Shown in pieces: positions 52,793 through 63,100 of a DNA stretch of 64,000 bases. Each line of letters starts with the position of its first letter. Position 1 is the stretch's first letter. Source of the DNA: Ignavibacteriota bacterium (lineage in GTDB: Bacteria; Bacteroidota; Ignavibacteria; Ignavibacteriales; Melioribacteraceae); assembly GCA_002746605.1 (NCBI GenBank), contig PDPT01000037.1, positions 1 to 64,000 of the forward strand, given 5' to 3'. The notes beneath the pieces were generated by a model, which was given only the letters and a program-made list of their open reading frames with translations, was not told the DNA's origin and did no database searches. The translations under genes and the position numbers were made by a program.

Positions 52793-54439
52793 ATGGCTTT
52801 TATAGTAACAGCAAGAAAATGGCGACCACAATTATTTGAAGAAGTGGTAGGACAACAACATATTTCTACAACACTCAAAAATGCAATTGCCAATAACAGG
52901 GTTGGACATGCCTATATATTTGCAGGTCCGCGTGGAGTAGGAAAAACAACAACCGCACGTATTTTGGCAAAACGCTTAAACTGCTTATCACCAAACGGAG
53001 GTGAACCTTGCAACGAATGTTCATCTTGTAAAAATTTCCTTAAAATGCAATCACTGGATATTATAGAAATTGACGGAGCTTCCAATAGAAGAATTGATGA
53101 AATAAGGACATTACGTGAATCCGTAAAATATGCACCAACTACAGGAAACTATAAAGTTTATATAATAGACGAAGTTCATATGCTTACAACGGAATCATTC
53201 AATGCACTATTAAAGACTCTCGAGGAACCGCCCGAACATACAATTTTTATTTTTGCTACCACCGATATTCATAAAGTTCCGCTTACAATTATTTCGAGAT
53301 GCCAGCGTTTTGATTTCCGAAGAATTGAAATTAAAGAAATAATTAATCTTTTAAGTAAAATTGCCAAAGCGGAAAACATTTCCATTGATGAAGAGTCATT
53401 ATTACTGATTGCCAAAAAAGCCGATGGAGCTTTAAGAGATGCGGAAAGTATTTTTGATCAAGTTGTCTCTTTCTGCGGAAATAAAGTTGATATCGATTTA
53501 TTAAAAAAAATGCTTAACATAATAAGCGATGAATTATATTTTGAAATATCTGATGCGGTTTTAAGCAAAAACTTTAAAGCAGGATTCACAGTATCTGAAA
53601 ATATTTATAAGAACGGTTGGAATTTTCTTGATTTTATAGATGGGTTAATTGAACATTTCAGAAATATAAGTACAGTAATAATAACAGATAGTACTGATTT
53701 TATTGAAGCATCTGATTCTCTTAAAAAACGATATTATGAATATGCCGATAAATTTGATGAAGGAGATATTTTAAGAATATTATCATTTTTGAATAAAACC
53801 CAAACAGAACTTAAAATTTCTCAAAATCAAAAATTAAAAATTGAAATTTCCCTAACACATTTAATTGGATTTGAAAAAACTTCTACCATAACAAATTTAT
53901 TAAATAATTTGGATAACATAGAATCCGTTAAAAAAAAAACTAAAATAATAAATTCAGAAGAAGATAAAAAAAAAAGTGAAGGAAAATTAGAATTTAAGAT
54001 TGATTACAATCTACCAACACCTAAAAAAAGTGATAATAATTCTGAAAAAACTGAAGAAAAAAATAATACTCAAGAAGTAAAAGTTTTAAGTATTGCTGAC
54101 ATAAAAGGAATATGGAAAAATTTTTCTAACATTGTTACAGAAAAAAAATTCACATTGGGTCCGCTTCTTTTGCACACACAACCTATAGAAATAAAAAATG
54201 ATAATTTAATTATTGGTGTTGCTAACCAAGATGATATTCCCATTCTAGAAAATTCAACTGATTTACTTTCTAAACACTTTGAACAACTAACAAAAAACAG
54301 ATTAAAATTTCAATTTAATTTTGAAGAATCACTCACTACAAATTCAGAAAAAATTATTTCCAAAGAAGATGAAGATTTAAGTAAAAAATATCCTTTAATA
54401 AAAGATATAATCAATGAACTGGGCGGAAGAGAAATTTAA
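52793..54439 (+). CDS. dnaX: DNA polymerase III subunit gamma/tau
   Basis: DnaX is the clamp-loader ATPase that ties the replisome together. The 548-residue protein has RKWRPQLFEEVVGQQHI, Walker A FAGPRGVGKTTTARI (about residues 43-57), a four-Cys zinc module starting at CLSPNGGEPCNECSSCK, Walker B IIDEVHMLT and sensor 1 ISRCQRFDFRRI. A charged, Lys/Glu/Asn-rich linker (about 375-425) leads to a tau-like C-terminal domain with IWKNFSNIVTEKK. The tail is shorter than E. coli tau. Confidence 0.96.
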   Translation: MAFIVTARKWRPQLFEEVVGQQHISTTLKNAIANNRVGHAYIFAGPRGVGKTTTARILAKRLNCLSPNGGEPCNECSSCKNFLKMQSLDIIEIDGASNRRIDEIRTLRESVKYAPTTGNYKVYIIDEVHMLTTESFNALLKTLEEPPEHTIFIFATTDIHKVPLTIISRCQRFDFRRIEIKEIINLLSKIAKAENISIDEESLLLIAKKADGALRDAESIFDQVVSFCGNKVDIDLLKKMLNIISDELYFEISDAVLSKNFKAGFTVSENIYKNGWNFLDFIDGLIEHFRNISTVIITDSTDFIEASDSLKKRYYEYADKFDEGDILRILSFLNKTQTELKISQNQKLKIEISLTHLIGFEKTSTITNLLNNLDNIESVKKKTKIINSEEDKKKSEGKLEFKIDYNLPTPKKSDNNSEKTEEKNNTQEVKVLSIADIKGIWKNFSNIVTEKKFTLGPLLLHTQPIEIKNDNLIIGVANQDDIPILENSTDLLSKHFEQLTKNRLKFQFNFEESLTTNSEKIISKEDEDLSKKYPLIKDIINELGGREI

Positions 54440-54520
54440 AAAATTTTAATATTAAACTTGATGATTTTCACATCAACTCGTGCTAAGTTAAAATCAATAC
54501 ATCTTAAATTTTCATTTAGC

Positions 54521-56497
54521 TTACTTAATTACAATCATCTTTTTAGTTTTCACAAAGTTACCCGCTTGCAAACGATAAAAATAAACTCCGCTGCTCAATC
54601 CTGTTGAAGAAAAAGAAACTGTATGTATTCCCTCTCCATATTTGCCTTGTGCGATTGTAGATATTTCTCTTCCGAGAATATCATAAATCTTTAATGAAAC
54701 ATTAACATTTGTGAATCCTTTGGGAATTGTAAATTCTATTTTTGATTCGGGATTAAAGGGATTAGGATAATTTTGTGCAAGTTGGAAATCATCTGCAATA
54801 ATTTCAGATTCTTCAATTGATGTTAAAACCAAATCAATATAAATAGAACCATATCTCAAATTGTAATTTTTATCTTTTGGTTCTCTTACTACATTTTGGG
54901 AGGAATCTACATAATTGAAATAAAATTGATAATTTGAATCTTTAGTAAGAAAAGGGAGTTGAAGTTGATAAGTTAATCCTGTTTTGGTCATTGGATATTT
55001 ATTACCACCAACAAAAACCAATTCTACAGAAGTACTATCAACTTTGAGAGTTTTATCAAATATTTTATTTAAGATATAAGTATCATTCACTTTCTTTAAG
55101 TTCGGATAAGTAATTGCTCTTATCGCCGAGAGTAATCCGTATCCAACATTATTGTTGGGAGCTTCCGTATTATTGCCACTTTCCAAAAGTATTGTACGAA
55201 CTTGTTTGTTTGTTAAGTGAGGGTAAGCTGATAGAAGTAACCCTGCTATACCCGCAACAATCGGCTCTGAGAAAGATGTTCCGTTACCGTAGCTATAATC
55301 AATCTTAGAAGATGCGGAAGCATGTTTTACGTTAACTCCCATTGCCGTTAATTGAGGTTTTATTCTACCATCATATGTTGGTCCCCTGCTGCTAAAAGCT
55401 GCAAGATTATTATCAGAATTTACCGCACCAACGGCAATCACATTTTTACCATCTGCCGGTGCAAGAATATATTTCCAAGATTTATTCCCTTCATTTCCTG
55501 CGGAATTTAGAACAACAATTCCTTTACTAAATGCTATTTCAGCGGCTTTTGTAACTATTGTGGTTTTGCCGTCCATATTTTCATAAGTGTAGGAACTTTC
55601 ACCTTCATCAAATTCATTGTAGCCGAGAGAAGCAGAAACAACATCAACACCTATTGAGTCCATCCATTCTAAAGCTGCTGCAAAATTATCTTGCTCGGTG
55701 TGTGTTTCTGTAGGAATGTATTCGGTTTTTGCTAATAAATATTTTGAGTTAAAAGCCGGACCAATTAATTTTCCTTCATCAAAACCTGCAATTATTGAAA
55801 ATACACTTGTACCATGATTATGTTGATCAGCATCATCATTACTTTCGTTGGCAGTAACTTTATCTTTGAAAACAAAATCATACTCTGCAATTACATCTCG
55901 TTGATTTAAACATGTTTTATTTTGCCAATCAAAACCTGAATCTAAAAGACCGATAATAATATTCTTACCTGTAATACCAAGATTATGAACCTTGGGAATT
56001 TGCGATAGTTCATTTTGAGTTATGGAAGTTCCATAATCATATTTATTTTCTATTTTCGTAGTTGATTTTTGCAATATTTTATGCAAAGAATTTTTTGTTT
56101 TTATTGGTTTGGTCCGCTTCGCCTTTTTAATTTTTTCTATTTTTTCAATAAAATTTTGTTTGAGAAGAAATTCGATTTGTTTGTTATCAAGATAAGCACT
56201 TGCAGCATTAAACCATTTTAATTTGTGGATAATTTTTATTTTATTATCACTTAAAATTTCTAAATATTTTTCTAAAATCGGTAAATCTTGGAATGTAAAA
56301 TAATTTTCGCTGGAACTTTTCTTTCTGCGTTCAATACTTCTTTTTGAAAGAGTTTTTTTTGCAACAATTTCTTTATCGGCATTTTTTGATAAAACCTTTT
56401 CAGTATTAATTCCTTTGTCCTTGAAGTAAATTAAATATTTTTCTTGAGAGAAAACTAAAGTTGTAAAAAATAGTAAAAAAATTAAAATTCTTTTCAT
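54521..56497 (-). CDS. Secreted subtilisin-like serine protease (S8) with T9SS sorting domain
   Basis: This 658-residue subtilase has a signal peptide (ends VFSQ), an N-terminal propeptide-like region (about residues 20-140), the catalytic triad Asp in IIGLLDSGFDW, His in DQHNHGTSVFSI and Ser in NGTSFSEPIVAG, and a C-terminal YPNPFNP sorting domain that sends it out by the type IX system. The propeptide is Lys-rich, as in related T9SS proteases. It lies 15 bases downstream of lepB and so shares a transcript with lepA-lepB or lepB. Confidence 0.93.
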   Translation of the reverse strand: MKRILIFLLFFTTLVFSQEKYLIYFKDKGINTEKVLSKNADKEIVAKKTLSKRSIERRKKSSSENYFTFQDLPILEKYLEILSDNKIKIIHKLKWFNAASAYLDNKQIEFLLKQNFIEKIEKIKKAKRTKPIKTKNSLHKILQKSTTKIENKYDYGTSITQNELSQIPKVHNLGITGKNIIIGLLDSGFDWQNKTCLNQRDVIAEYDFVFKDKVTANESNDDADQHNHGTSVFSIIAGFDEGKLIGPAFNSKYLLAKTEYIPTETHTEQDNFAAALEWMDSIGVDVVSASLGYNEFDEGESSYTYENMDGKTTIVTKAAEIAFSKGIVVLNSAGNEGNKSWKYILAPADGKNVIAVGAVNSDNNLAAFSSRGPTYDGRIKPQLTAMGVNVKHASASSKIDYSYGNGTSFSEPIVAGIAGLLLSAYPHLTNKQVRTILLESGNNTEAPNNNVGYGLLSAIRAITYPNLKKVNDTYILNKIFDKTLKVDSTSVELVFVGGNKYPMTKTGLTYQLQLPFLTKDSNYQFYFNYVDSSQNVVREPKDKNYNLRYGSIYIDLVLTSIEESEIIADDFQLAQNYPNPFNPESKIEFTIPKGFTNVNVSLKIYDILGREISTIAQGKYGEGIHTVSFSSTGLSSGVYFYRLQAGNFVKTKKMIVIK

Positions 56498-56512
56498 GGT
56501 TTTATCCTATAC

Positions 56513-57433
56513 CTAGTGCACTAATTTTGCTATTCTGTTGAATCTTGTAGAACCGAGCAATCTGAAAAAATCACTAAACGGGATAGACGGATTCCATGAC
56601 CAATAAATCATTAACGCTTTACCAATTATATTCTCTCTCGGTACAAATCCCCAATAGCGACTGTCGGCACTATCATCTCTATTATCTCCCATTGCAAAAT
56701 AATAATCTTGCGGAATTTTAAAAGTTTCGGATAATTTACCATTTATATATACTTGATTATTTTTCAGTTCAACAACATTTTTTCCGTAAGTTCTATTTAT
56801 TATGGCTCTATAAATTTCTATGTTCTGCGGAGTTAATGTTACAACATCACCTTTCTTAGGAATTACCAGAGGTCCATATTGATCTTTATTCCAACCGCTA
56901 CCTTTCGGAAAAATATCAGGTCTTGTATAAGATTTGGGTTTTATGTTTGGATCTAAGTATTGTATATGGGTTGGTCTCCTAAGTTGTTTTCCATTTATAT
57001 AGACCACTTTATTCTTAATCTCTAAGGTATCACCCGGTTCACCGACACATCTTTTTACATAATTCATAATTTCTTTTGATTTTAATTCATCTCTATCGCC
57101 CGGATATTCAAAAACGAAAATATCACCTTTTTCAGGTTCAGCTAAAGCAGGTAGAGTAAAATACGGCAGTTCAATATTTGTAAATGGAATATTTCTCGGT
57201 GAAGAAGAACCATAAATAAATTTATTTACAAAAAGGAAATCACCTACGTGAATTGTTTTTTCCATAGAGCCTGTAGGAACTCTTGAAGTTTCAATTAAAA
57301 AAGCTTTTATTAAAAAAGCTGCAATAGCTGCAAAGAGGAGATTTTTCCAAAAATCTAAAAATTTCTTTAAGGGTGTTCTCTGCATTTTTTTTATTTCTTT
57401 TTCTTTCTTCTTCTTTTCTCTGGAACTATTCAT
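56513..57433 (-). CDS. lepB: Signal peptidase I
   Basis: LepB cleaves signal peptides at the inner membrane. The 306-residue protein has one N-terminal membrane helix (about residues 27-46), the nucleophile Ser in SRVPTGSMEKTI, VGDFLFVNKFIYG, the general-base Lys in NYVKRCVGEPGDT and the GDNRDDSADSRYWGFVP block. An insertion in the periplasmic part (about 145-215) is common in FCB enzymes. It sits between lepA and the subtilase gene. Confidence 0.96.
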   Translation of the reverse strand: MNSSREKKKKEKEIKKMQRTPLKKFLDFWKNLLFAAIAAFLIKAFLIETSRVPTGSMEKTIHVGDFLFVNKFIYGSSSPRNIPFTNIELPYFTLPALAEPEKGDIFVFEYPGDRDELKSKEIMNYVKRCVGEPGDTLEIKNKVVYINGKQLRRPTHIQYLDPNIKPKSYTRPDIFPKGSGWNKDQYGPLVIPKKGDVVTLTPQNIEIYRAIINRTYGKNVVELKNNQVYINGKLSETFKIPQDYYFAMGDNRDDSADSRYWGFVPRENIIGKALMIYWSWNPSIPFSDFFRLLGSTRFNRIAKLVH

Positions 57434-57602
57434 TACCTTCCTAAATTTTTAAAAATCTTATTTACTTATAAACTTTTAACTCGTTTTGGTTTCATAATTG
57501 TATGGAAAACTAAATTGTGATAAAACAATGTTTTGATATGCTGTTTGATATAAAATTTACTTTTGTTTCTAACAATAATCATTTTTCAAGAGTTTCTAAT
57601 AT

Positions 57603-59396
57603 TTACTCATCTAATTGTAAAACTGCAAGGAATGCTTCTTGCGGAATTTCAACATTACCTACCTGTTTCATTCTTCGTTTACCTTCTTTTTGTTTTTCAA
57701 GAAGTTTTCGTTTTCTGGTAATATCTCCACCGTAACATTTTGCTAATACATTTTTTCTCAAAGCTTTAATATTTGTACGCGATATAACTTTATTTCCTAT
57801 TGCAGCTTGAACAGCAATTTCGAACATTTGTCTGGGGATAAGTTCTTTTAATTTAGAGCAAACTTTTCTGCCCCAATCGTATGCTTTATCTTTATGTACA
57901 ATAATTGAAAGAGCATCAACTTTATCGCCATTCAGCATTATATCGAGCTTAACAAGTTCGGAAACCTTATAACCGATAAATTCATAATCGAATGAAGCAT
58001 AACCTCTTGAAGTTGATTTTAGTTTATCATAAAAATCAAAAATAATTTCTGATAGAGGAAATTCAAATTCAACATCTGCTCTTGTAGGATCGATGTAAGT
58101 AGTATTTTTATAAATTCCTCTCTTATCCATTGCGAGTTTCATAATATTGCCCATAAATTCGCTGGGAACAACAATTTGAGCTTTGATAAAAGGTTCTTCC
58201 ACTCTATCCAAATCACCAACGCTTGGTAGATCAGCAGGATTATCAACTACTATTTTTTCTCCGGATTTTAAGTAAGCAAAATATTCAACGTTAGGAAGTG
58301 TTGTAACAATATTTTGGTTGTACTCTCGTTCCAACCTTTCTTGAATAATTTCCATATGAAGCATACCAAGGAATCCGCATCGAAAACCAAATCCTAGTGC
58401 TGCAGAAGTTTCCGGAATGAAAACTAATGAAGCATCGTTAAGCTGCAATTTTTCAATTGCGTCTCTTAAATCTTCGTAGTCATCTGAATCTGATGGATAA
58501 AGTCCACTATAAACCATCGGCTTAATTTCTTGATAACCAGGTAAGGGATTTTCTGCACCTTTTTTGGCAAGCGTAATTGTATCGCCGACTTTTGTATCGT
58601 GTACATCTTTAATATTGGCAATTATGTAGCCAACATCACCTGTTAAAAGTTCACTTTGTTTCTCTCTTTTTAATCCCAATACACCTATTTCTTCTGCTTG
58701 TTGTATTTCCTTATTAGCAAAAAATTTTACTTGGTCTTTTGTCTTTAATACACCATTAACTATTCTTATATATGCAATAGCCCCTCGGTATGGATCAAAA
58801 ACCGAGTCAAAAATCAAAGCTTGGAGGGGAGCTTCAGGGTCTCCTTTTGGAGAAGGAATTTTATTAATAATTGCATCTAAAATTTCATTAAAGCCTATTC
58901 TTTCTTTTGCACTTGCTTGTATTATTTCATCTTCACCACAACCAATCAAATCAATTATTTGTGATGTAACTACGTCAATTCTTGCACTTGGAAGATCAAT
59001 TTTATTTATAATCGGAATTATTTCTAAACCTGCTTCAATAGCAAGATAAACGTTACTTATTGTTTGTGCTTCAACTCCTTGCGAGGCATCTACAACAAGC
59101 AAAGCCCCTTCGCAGGCAGCCAATGAACGGGAAACCTCGTAAGAGAAATCAACATGTCCCGGTGTATCAATAAGATTTAAGTTATAAGTTTGATTATCAG
59201 TATGCTTATATTTCATCTTAATTGCATGGGATTTTATTGTTATTCCCCTTTCTCGTTCCAACTCCATATCATCTAACAATTGTGCTTTAGCTTCTCTTTC
59301 CGAAACTGTTTGTGTAACTTCGAGGAGCATATCGGCTATTGTAGATTTACCGTGATCTATGTGTGCAACTATACAAAAATTTCTTATATTCTTCAT
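57603..59396 (-). CDS. lepA: Elongation factor 4 (LepA)
   Basis: LepA is a ribosome-binding translation GTPase that affects initiation and back-translocation. The 597-residue length matches E. coli (599). G1 is AHIDHGKST (residues about 10-18), G3 is DTPGHVDF, and G4 is NKIDLP. The C-terminal LepA-specific domain is intact ([24 protein letters not shown]). A clear promoter lies upstream, and lepB follows after a 169-base gap. Confidence 0.97.
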   Translation of the reverse strand: MKNIRNFCIVAHIDHGKSTIADMLLEVTQTVSEREAKAQLLDDMELERERGITIKSHAIKMKYKHTDNQTYNLNLIDTPGHVDFSYEVSRSLAACEGALLVVDASQGVEAQTISNVYLAIEAGLEIIPIINKIDLPSARIDVVTSQIIDLIGCGEDEIIQASAKERIGFNEILDAIINKIPSPKGDPEAPLQALIFDSVFDPYRGAIAYIRIVNGVLKTKDQVKFFANKEIQQAEEIGVLGLKREKQSELLTGDVGYIIANIKDVHDTKVGDTITLAKKGAENPLPGYQEIKPMVYSGLYPSDSDDYEDLRDAIEKLQLNDASLVFIPETSAALGFGFRCGFLGMLHMEIIQERLEREYNQNIVTTLPNVEYFAYLKSGEKIVVDNPADLPSVGDLDRVEEPFIKAQIVVPSEFMGNIMKLAMDKRGIYKNTTYIDPTRADVEFEFPLSEIIFDFYDKLKSTSRGYASFDYEFIGYKVSELVKLDIMLNGDKVDALSIIVHKDKAYDWGRKVCSKLKELIPRQMFEIAVQAAIGNKVISRTNIKALRKNVLAKCYGGDITRKRKLLEKQKEGKRRMKQVGNVEIPQEAFLAVLQLDE

Positions 59397-59420
59397 TTTT
59401 CTAATTTATTTAAGCTTAGA

Positions 59421-59449
59421 AATATAGCTATTGGAAGTTGAAAAGTCAA
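59421..59449 (-). promoter_or_regulatory. Sigma-70-type promoter for lepA
   Basis: Reading on the minus strand, TTGACT is followed 17 bases later by TATATT, and the lepA ATG lies 24 bases beyond the -10. This is a near-consensus -35/-10 promoter, unlike the -33/-7 (TTTG) form of Bacteroidetes. Confidence 0.7.
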
Positions 59450-59556
59450 AAGGGTTACCTGCTTCTTTACCAGACAAGCTCTTTAACTTTTTACATTTTT
59501 CTTATTATGTTTGCCCTTTACGTTTGTACACTGCAAATCAAAAACACAGAAAAAAG

Positions 59557-61026
59557 TTAAAAAATTTCTTTGCCTATTTTACACTTTGAGCATTGGTTTC
59601 GGGAACAATAGTTTTTATAAAGTTCCAACATTCCCTGCACATAGATTGTCTGACGATTCAACCCTTTGATAATTAATTGTTTTGAAACTTCTCTAACAAT
59701 TTTATTATCCAACTTTTGCTTATATGAGTTATAAACAATAATAGTCTTTTTTGACATTTCTCGATTACCGAAAATATCGAAATAAACAGAAAGATAAGGT
59801 AAAATAATATTTATGAAAATTTCATCTGCTCGGCTTAAACCTATAAGATAATTTATTTTATTTTTACTTTGCTTTTCAAATACATAATGTTCTTGCCAAT
59901 AACCATTTGCTTTAATTATAAAAAAAGATCTAACTGTATTTATCAAAATTTTTTCGGAGTCTATTTCAGAAAATTTTTGAATTATGTTGCTTATGAGATT
60001 TTCGTTGATAATTGAATTTATAAGAACTGCTCCACCGGCTAATCTTATGGTAGGAAAATTTTGAGGTCTCTGCCCTAAAAATTGCCAATCCGTTTCATCA
60101 AACTTTACTCCATCATATTTATTTATTGGCGAATTCCAAATTTCAATTAAGTCCTCCGAATAATCCGATAGCTTTTTATTTTCGTTTTTTTCGGGTAGTA
60201 AACCTGATATAGCAAAGAGCGAAGCTTCAATTTTGGTGATCAAATTATCATTATTTTCTAATGATTTAAAATATTCCAAATTAACATTCTGGGCAAACCT
60301 TTTCATTATTATTTTATTCTTGGAATATCCCAATGCTTCAAAAAGCAACTCATAAAATAATTGATTCCAAATTTCAGTATCGCTAAAATCATTATGTTCA
60401 AATTTTTTCTCGCGGAATTGTTTTGTTAATTCATATCTTATTACCGGTTCTTTAATTTGTAACTCTGAAATAAAAGTCAATTCTTTCAATCTGTTGAAAA
60501 TTTTCAAGCATTTTTTTTGAAATCTGTTAAATCCAAGTTCTAACAAAAACTTTCGTTTTATTTCTGCATTTACATTTTCAGCATTTTCATTACATTTTAA
60601 GTAAATGGAAGATAATTTTCGTTTATTTTTTTCTAAAATATGAATTCTTAAATTATCGACAGAAATTTTGGACTCAAGAGAGATAGAAAGAATTTTTCTT
60701 CCTCCACTTGAATAAACATAAGAAAGTTTTTGCTTATTCCGATAAGCAACATGAAGCACAACTTTATTATAATACTTGTTAATATTATGTCCATGATTTT
60801 TCCAATCAGAATAATCATTATCAATTTCTATATCGCCAACATAGGTAAATTTGCCTATTTTAATTTTTGCATCTTTAAAGTCTGGACCCGCTTCATCACT
60901 ATTATAATTACCTGGCTCAATTACAGTAACAAAATCGTTACTAAAAGTAGTAAGCTCTTCAAGAAAATCTTGTTCAGCCCAAATACGATGCAGTTGTTTT
61001 TCATCAATTTTATTTTTTAGAGACAT
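59557..61026 (-). CDS. DUF2851 family protein
   Basis: This 489-residue protein matches DUF2851, found mainly in the FCB group: ends near WAEQDF at the N-terminus, then EPGNYNSDEAGPDFKDAKIKI, VGDIEID, WKNHGHN and KYYNKVVLHVAY. A C-terminal segment has YCSRNQCSKCKIG with three Cys. The N-terminal block resembles a nuclease-like core in some descriptions, but no catalytic set can be confirmed here. No signal peptide. It stands between pyrF (upstream) and lepA, and may share the pyrF transcript since only 32 bases separate them. Confidence 0.85.
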   Translation of the reverse strand: MSLKNKIDEKQLHRIWAEQDFLEELTTFSNDFVTVIEPGNYNSDEAGPDFKDAKIKIGKFTYVGDIEIDNDYSDWKNHGHNINKYYNKVVLHVAYRNKQKLSYVYSSGGRKILSISLESKISVDNLRIHILEKNKRKLSSIYLKCNENAENVNAEIKRKFLLELGFNRFQKKCLKIFNRLKELTFISELQIKEPVIRYELTKQFREKKFEHNDFSDTEIWNQLFYELLFEALGYSKNKIIMKRFAQNVNLEYFKSLENNDNLITKIEASLFAISGLLPEKNENKKLSDYSEDLIEIWNSPINKYDGVKFDETDWQFLGQRPQNFPTIRLAGGAVLINSIINENLISNIIQKFSEIDSEKILINTVRSFFIIKANGYWQEHYVFEKQSKNKINYLIGLSRADEIFINIILPYLSVYFDIFGNREMSKKTIIVYNSYKQKLDNKIVREVSKQLIIKGLNRQTIYVQGMLELYKNYCSRNQCSKCKIGKEIF

Positions 61027-61058
61027 AAAAAATTATTACAAGACAATCATACTATAAC

Positions 61059-61865
61059 TTATAATAAATTTGCTACGATCTTATTTAACTCTGTCAGTCT
61101 TTCACTTATTTTATTTTCAAAATCTACCGAATCGTTATAGTAAATTAGTCCGCGACTTATATTTATTATAAAGTTTCTTTTATTATTACCCTTAAAAATT
61201 GATACAACATCTTCAAGACTTCCACCTTGTGCACCAACACCTGGCAAGAGAATAGGCATGTCATTAAAATTTTGAATATTTAATTTTAATTCTTCAGGAT
61301 TTGTGGCTCCGAATACAAGTCCAAGATTATTATTTTTATTCCACTGATTTGTTTTATTAATAACTTCTTGGTAAACAAAATTATTATCATTTAATTTAAG
61401 TTTTTCAAAATCATTAGCACCTTTATTGGATGTTAAACCGAGTATAAAATTAATTTTGCTTTCGTAATCTAAAAAAGGTTCAACGGAATCATATCCCATG
61501 TATGGATGAAGAGTAATAGAATCGCATTTAAAGTAATCATAAATTGCTTGAGCATACATTTGCGATGTATTACCGATATCTCCTCTTTTGGCATCAGCAA
61601 TAATTAAAACATCATTTGGGATATACTCAATTGTTTTTTCTAAAGTCTTGTAACCTTCAATTCCGGAACATTCATAAAAAGCAAAATTAATTTTGAAAGC
61701 AGCAGCTTGTTCAGCAGTTGAATCAATAATTCTTTTGTTAAATTCTAGAATCGGATTTTCTGAAGTTTTCAAATGTTTTGGGATTTTATTTATATCGCTA
61801 TCCAAACCGACACATATATGAAGATTATTATCAATTTTATGTTTTAATTTTTCTTGAGCAGTCAT
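61059..61865 (-). CDS. pyrF: Orotidine 5'-phosphate decarboxylase
   Basis: PyrF makes UMP from OMP in pyrimidine synthesis. The 268-residue protein is of the type 2 (long) group: ICVGLDSDINKIPKH near the start, the catalytic DAKRGDIGNTS with Asp-Lys-Asp, TLHPYMGYDS, VFGATNPEEL and PGVGAQGG. It lies three bases after rodA, so it is cotranscribed with the wall-elongation genes, which is unusual but not unknown. Confidence 0.95.
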   Translation of the reverse strand: MTAQEKLKHKIDNNLHICVGLDSDINKIPKHLKTSENPILEFNKRIIDSTAEQAAAFKINFAFYECSGIEGYKTLEKTIEYIPNDVLIIADAKRGDIGNTSQMYAQAIYDYFKCDSITLHPYMGYDSVEPFLDYESKINFILGLTSNKGANDFEKLKLNDNNFVYQEVINKTNQWNKNNNLGLVFGATNPEELKLNIQNFNDMPILLPGVGAQGGSLEDVVSIFKGNNKRNFIINISRGLIYYNDSVDFENKISERLTELNKIVANLL

Positions 61866-61868
61866 AAT

Positions 61869-63098
61869 TTAGATTTGTTGTCTCCTATTTTTATAAAAAT
61901 TTAATGAAACCCCTAATAATATCATATTTACAATTAAAGAGCTGCCACCGTAGCTCATAAAAGGAAGCGGCAAACCTATCACCGGAGCAACACCAAGATT
62001 CATACCTACATTAATTGTAAAATGCGTAATAATTAACGCTGCGGTACCCATTACCACCATACTCCCGAATTTATTTTTTGTATGAGTTGCAATATAAATC
62101 AATCTGCCTATAAGAATCAAAAAGAATGTAACAATCAAAACACTGCCTATAAAGCCAAATTCTTCTCCAATTACACAAAATATAAAATCCGTCCATTGTT
62201 CAGGAATAAATCTTAATTGGGTTTGATTACCTTGCAAAAAACCTTTACCAAATAATCCACCACTGCCAATTGCAACCTTGGTTTGAAGAATATTATAGCC
62301 TGCTCCTAGCGGATCAGCCATAGGGTTAACGAAAGTTTCAATTCTTTTTTGTTGATGAGGTTTTAAAAAATGCAATCCATAATCAAACAGATATGCAGCA
62401 GAGAGATTTAACATCACGATTGCGGTATTAACAAAAAGATTTTTTTTGAAATAAAAAAGTAAAAGAATAATAATTATCATAGAAATTATAAATGCAGCGG
62501 TACCAAACAGAGATGCAAAAACAACAAATATCGGAGAAAGGATAAAGAAAAACCAAAACAAATCCACACCGCTCCAAAAAAGAATTACAATGGTAATTAA
62601 TACATAAACAATAGCTGTACCTAAATCCGGCTCTAAAAGAATTAATATTATAGGGATTAAGCTATAAATAAAAAGTAAAAATAAATCCTTAGGATTATTA
62701 GGATTTTTTTGCTGAGGTGTTAAAAAATGTGCAAGGAAAAAGATAAATCCTATTTTTGCAAACTCAGATGGTTGAAAACCGAAACCTCCAAAACTAATCC
62801 AACTCTTTGCTCCGTAAACTGTTTTCCCAAGAAACAGTACACTAAGTAATAGCAATATTGAAAAGAAATATGCCGGAACAGCAATTAGTCTGTAATTTTT
62901 ATAAGGAATATAATATGCAACAAAAAAAAGAATAAGACTGATTACTGCAAAATAAGCTTGTTTATTAAAGTTACCTTGTGCAGTCGGATGATTATGAGTA
63001 GCACTATAAATTGCCATTAATCCGAAACCAATTAAAACAAGAACAGAGATAAAAATAGTAAACTCAAATCTATCCGATACTTTTTTAATTTGTTCCAT
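61869..63098 (-). CDS. rodA: Rod-shape SEDS glycosyltransferase RodA
   Basis: RodA polymerises glycan strands during wall elongation with PBP2. The 409-residue integral membrane protein has about ten helices and SEDS blocks: GGFGFQPSEFAKIGFIFFLA, ILLEPDLGTAIVYVLI, RFIPEQWTDFIFCVIGEEFG and the C-terminal GLPLPFMSYGGSSLIVNM. The catalytic Asp is in the EPDLGTA/WTDF region as in other members. It lies two bases after mrdA, the standard partner. Confidence 0.96.
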   Translation of the reverse strand: MEQIKKVSDRFEFTIFISVLVLIGFGLMAIYSATHNHPTAQGNFNKQAYFAVISLILFFVAYYIPYKNYRLIAVPAYFFSILLLLSVLFLGKTVYGAKSWISFGGFGFQPSEFAKIGFIFFLAHFLTPQQKNPNNPKDLFLLFIYSLIPIILILLEPDLGTAIVYVLITIVILFWSGVDLFWFFFILSPIFVVFASLFGTAAFIISMIIIILLLFYFKKNLFVNTAIVMLNLSAAYLFDYGLHFLKPHQQKRIETFVNPMADPLGAGYNILQTKVAIGSGGLFGKGFLQGNQTQLRFIPEQWTDFIFCVIGEEFGFIGSVLIVTFFLILIGRLIYIATHTKNKFGSMVVMGTAALIITHFTINVGMNLGVAPVIGLPLPFMSYGGSSLIVNMILLGVSLNFYKNRRQQI

Positions 63099-63100
63099 TA

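Noticed and set aside
54458..54476. Inverted repeat TTGATG/CATCAA after dnaX
   Set aside because: Only 6 bp with no T run; could be chance between converging genes.
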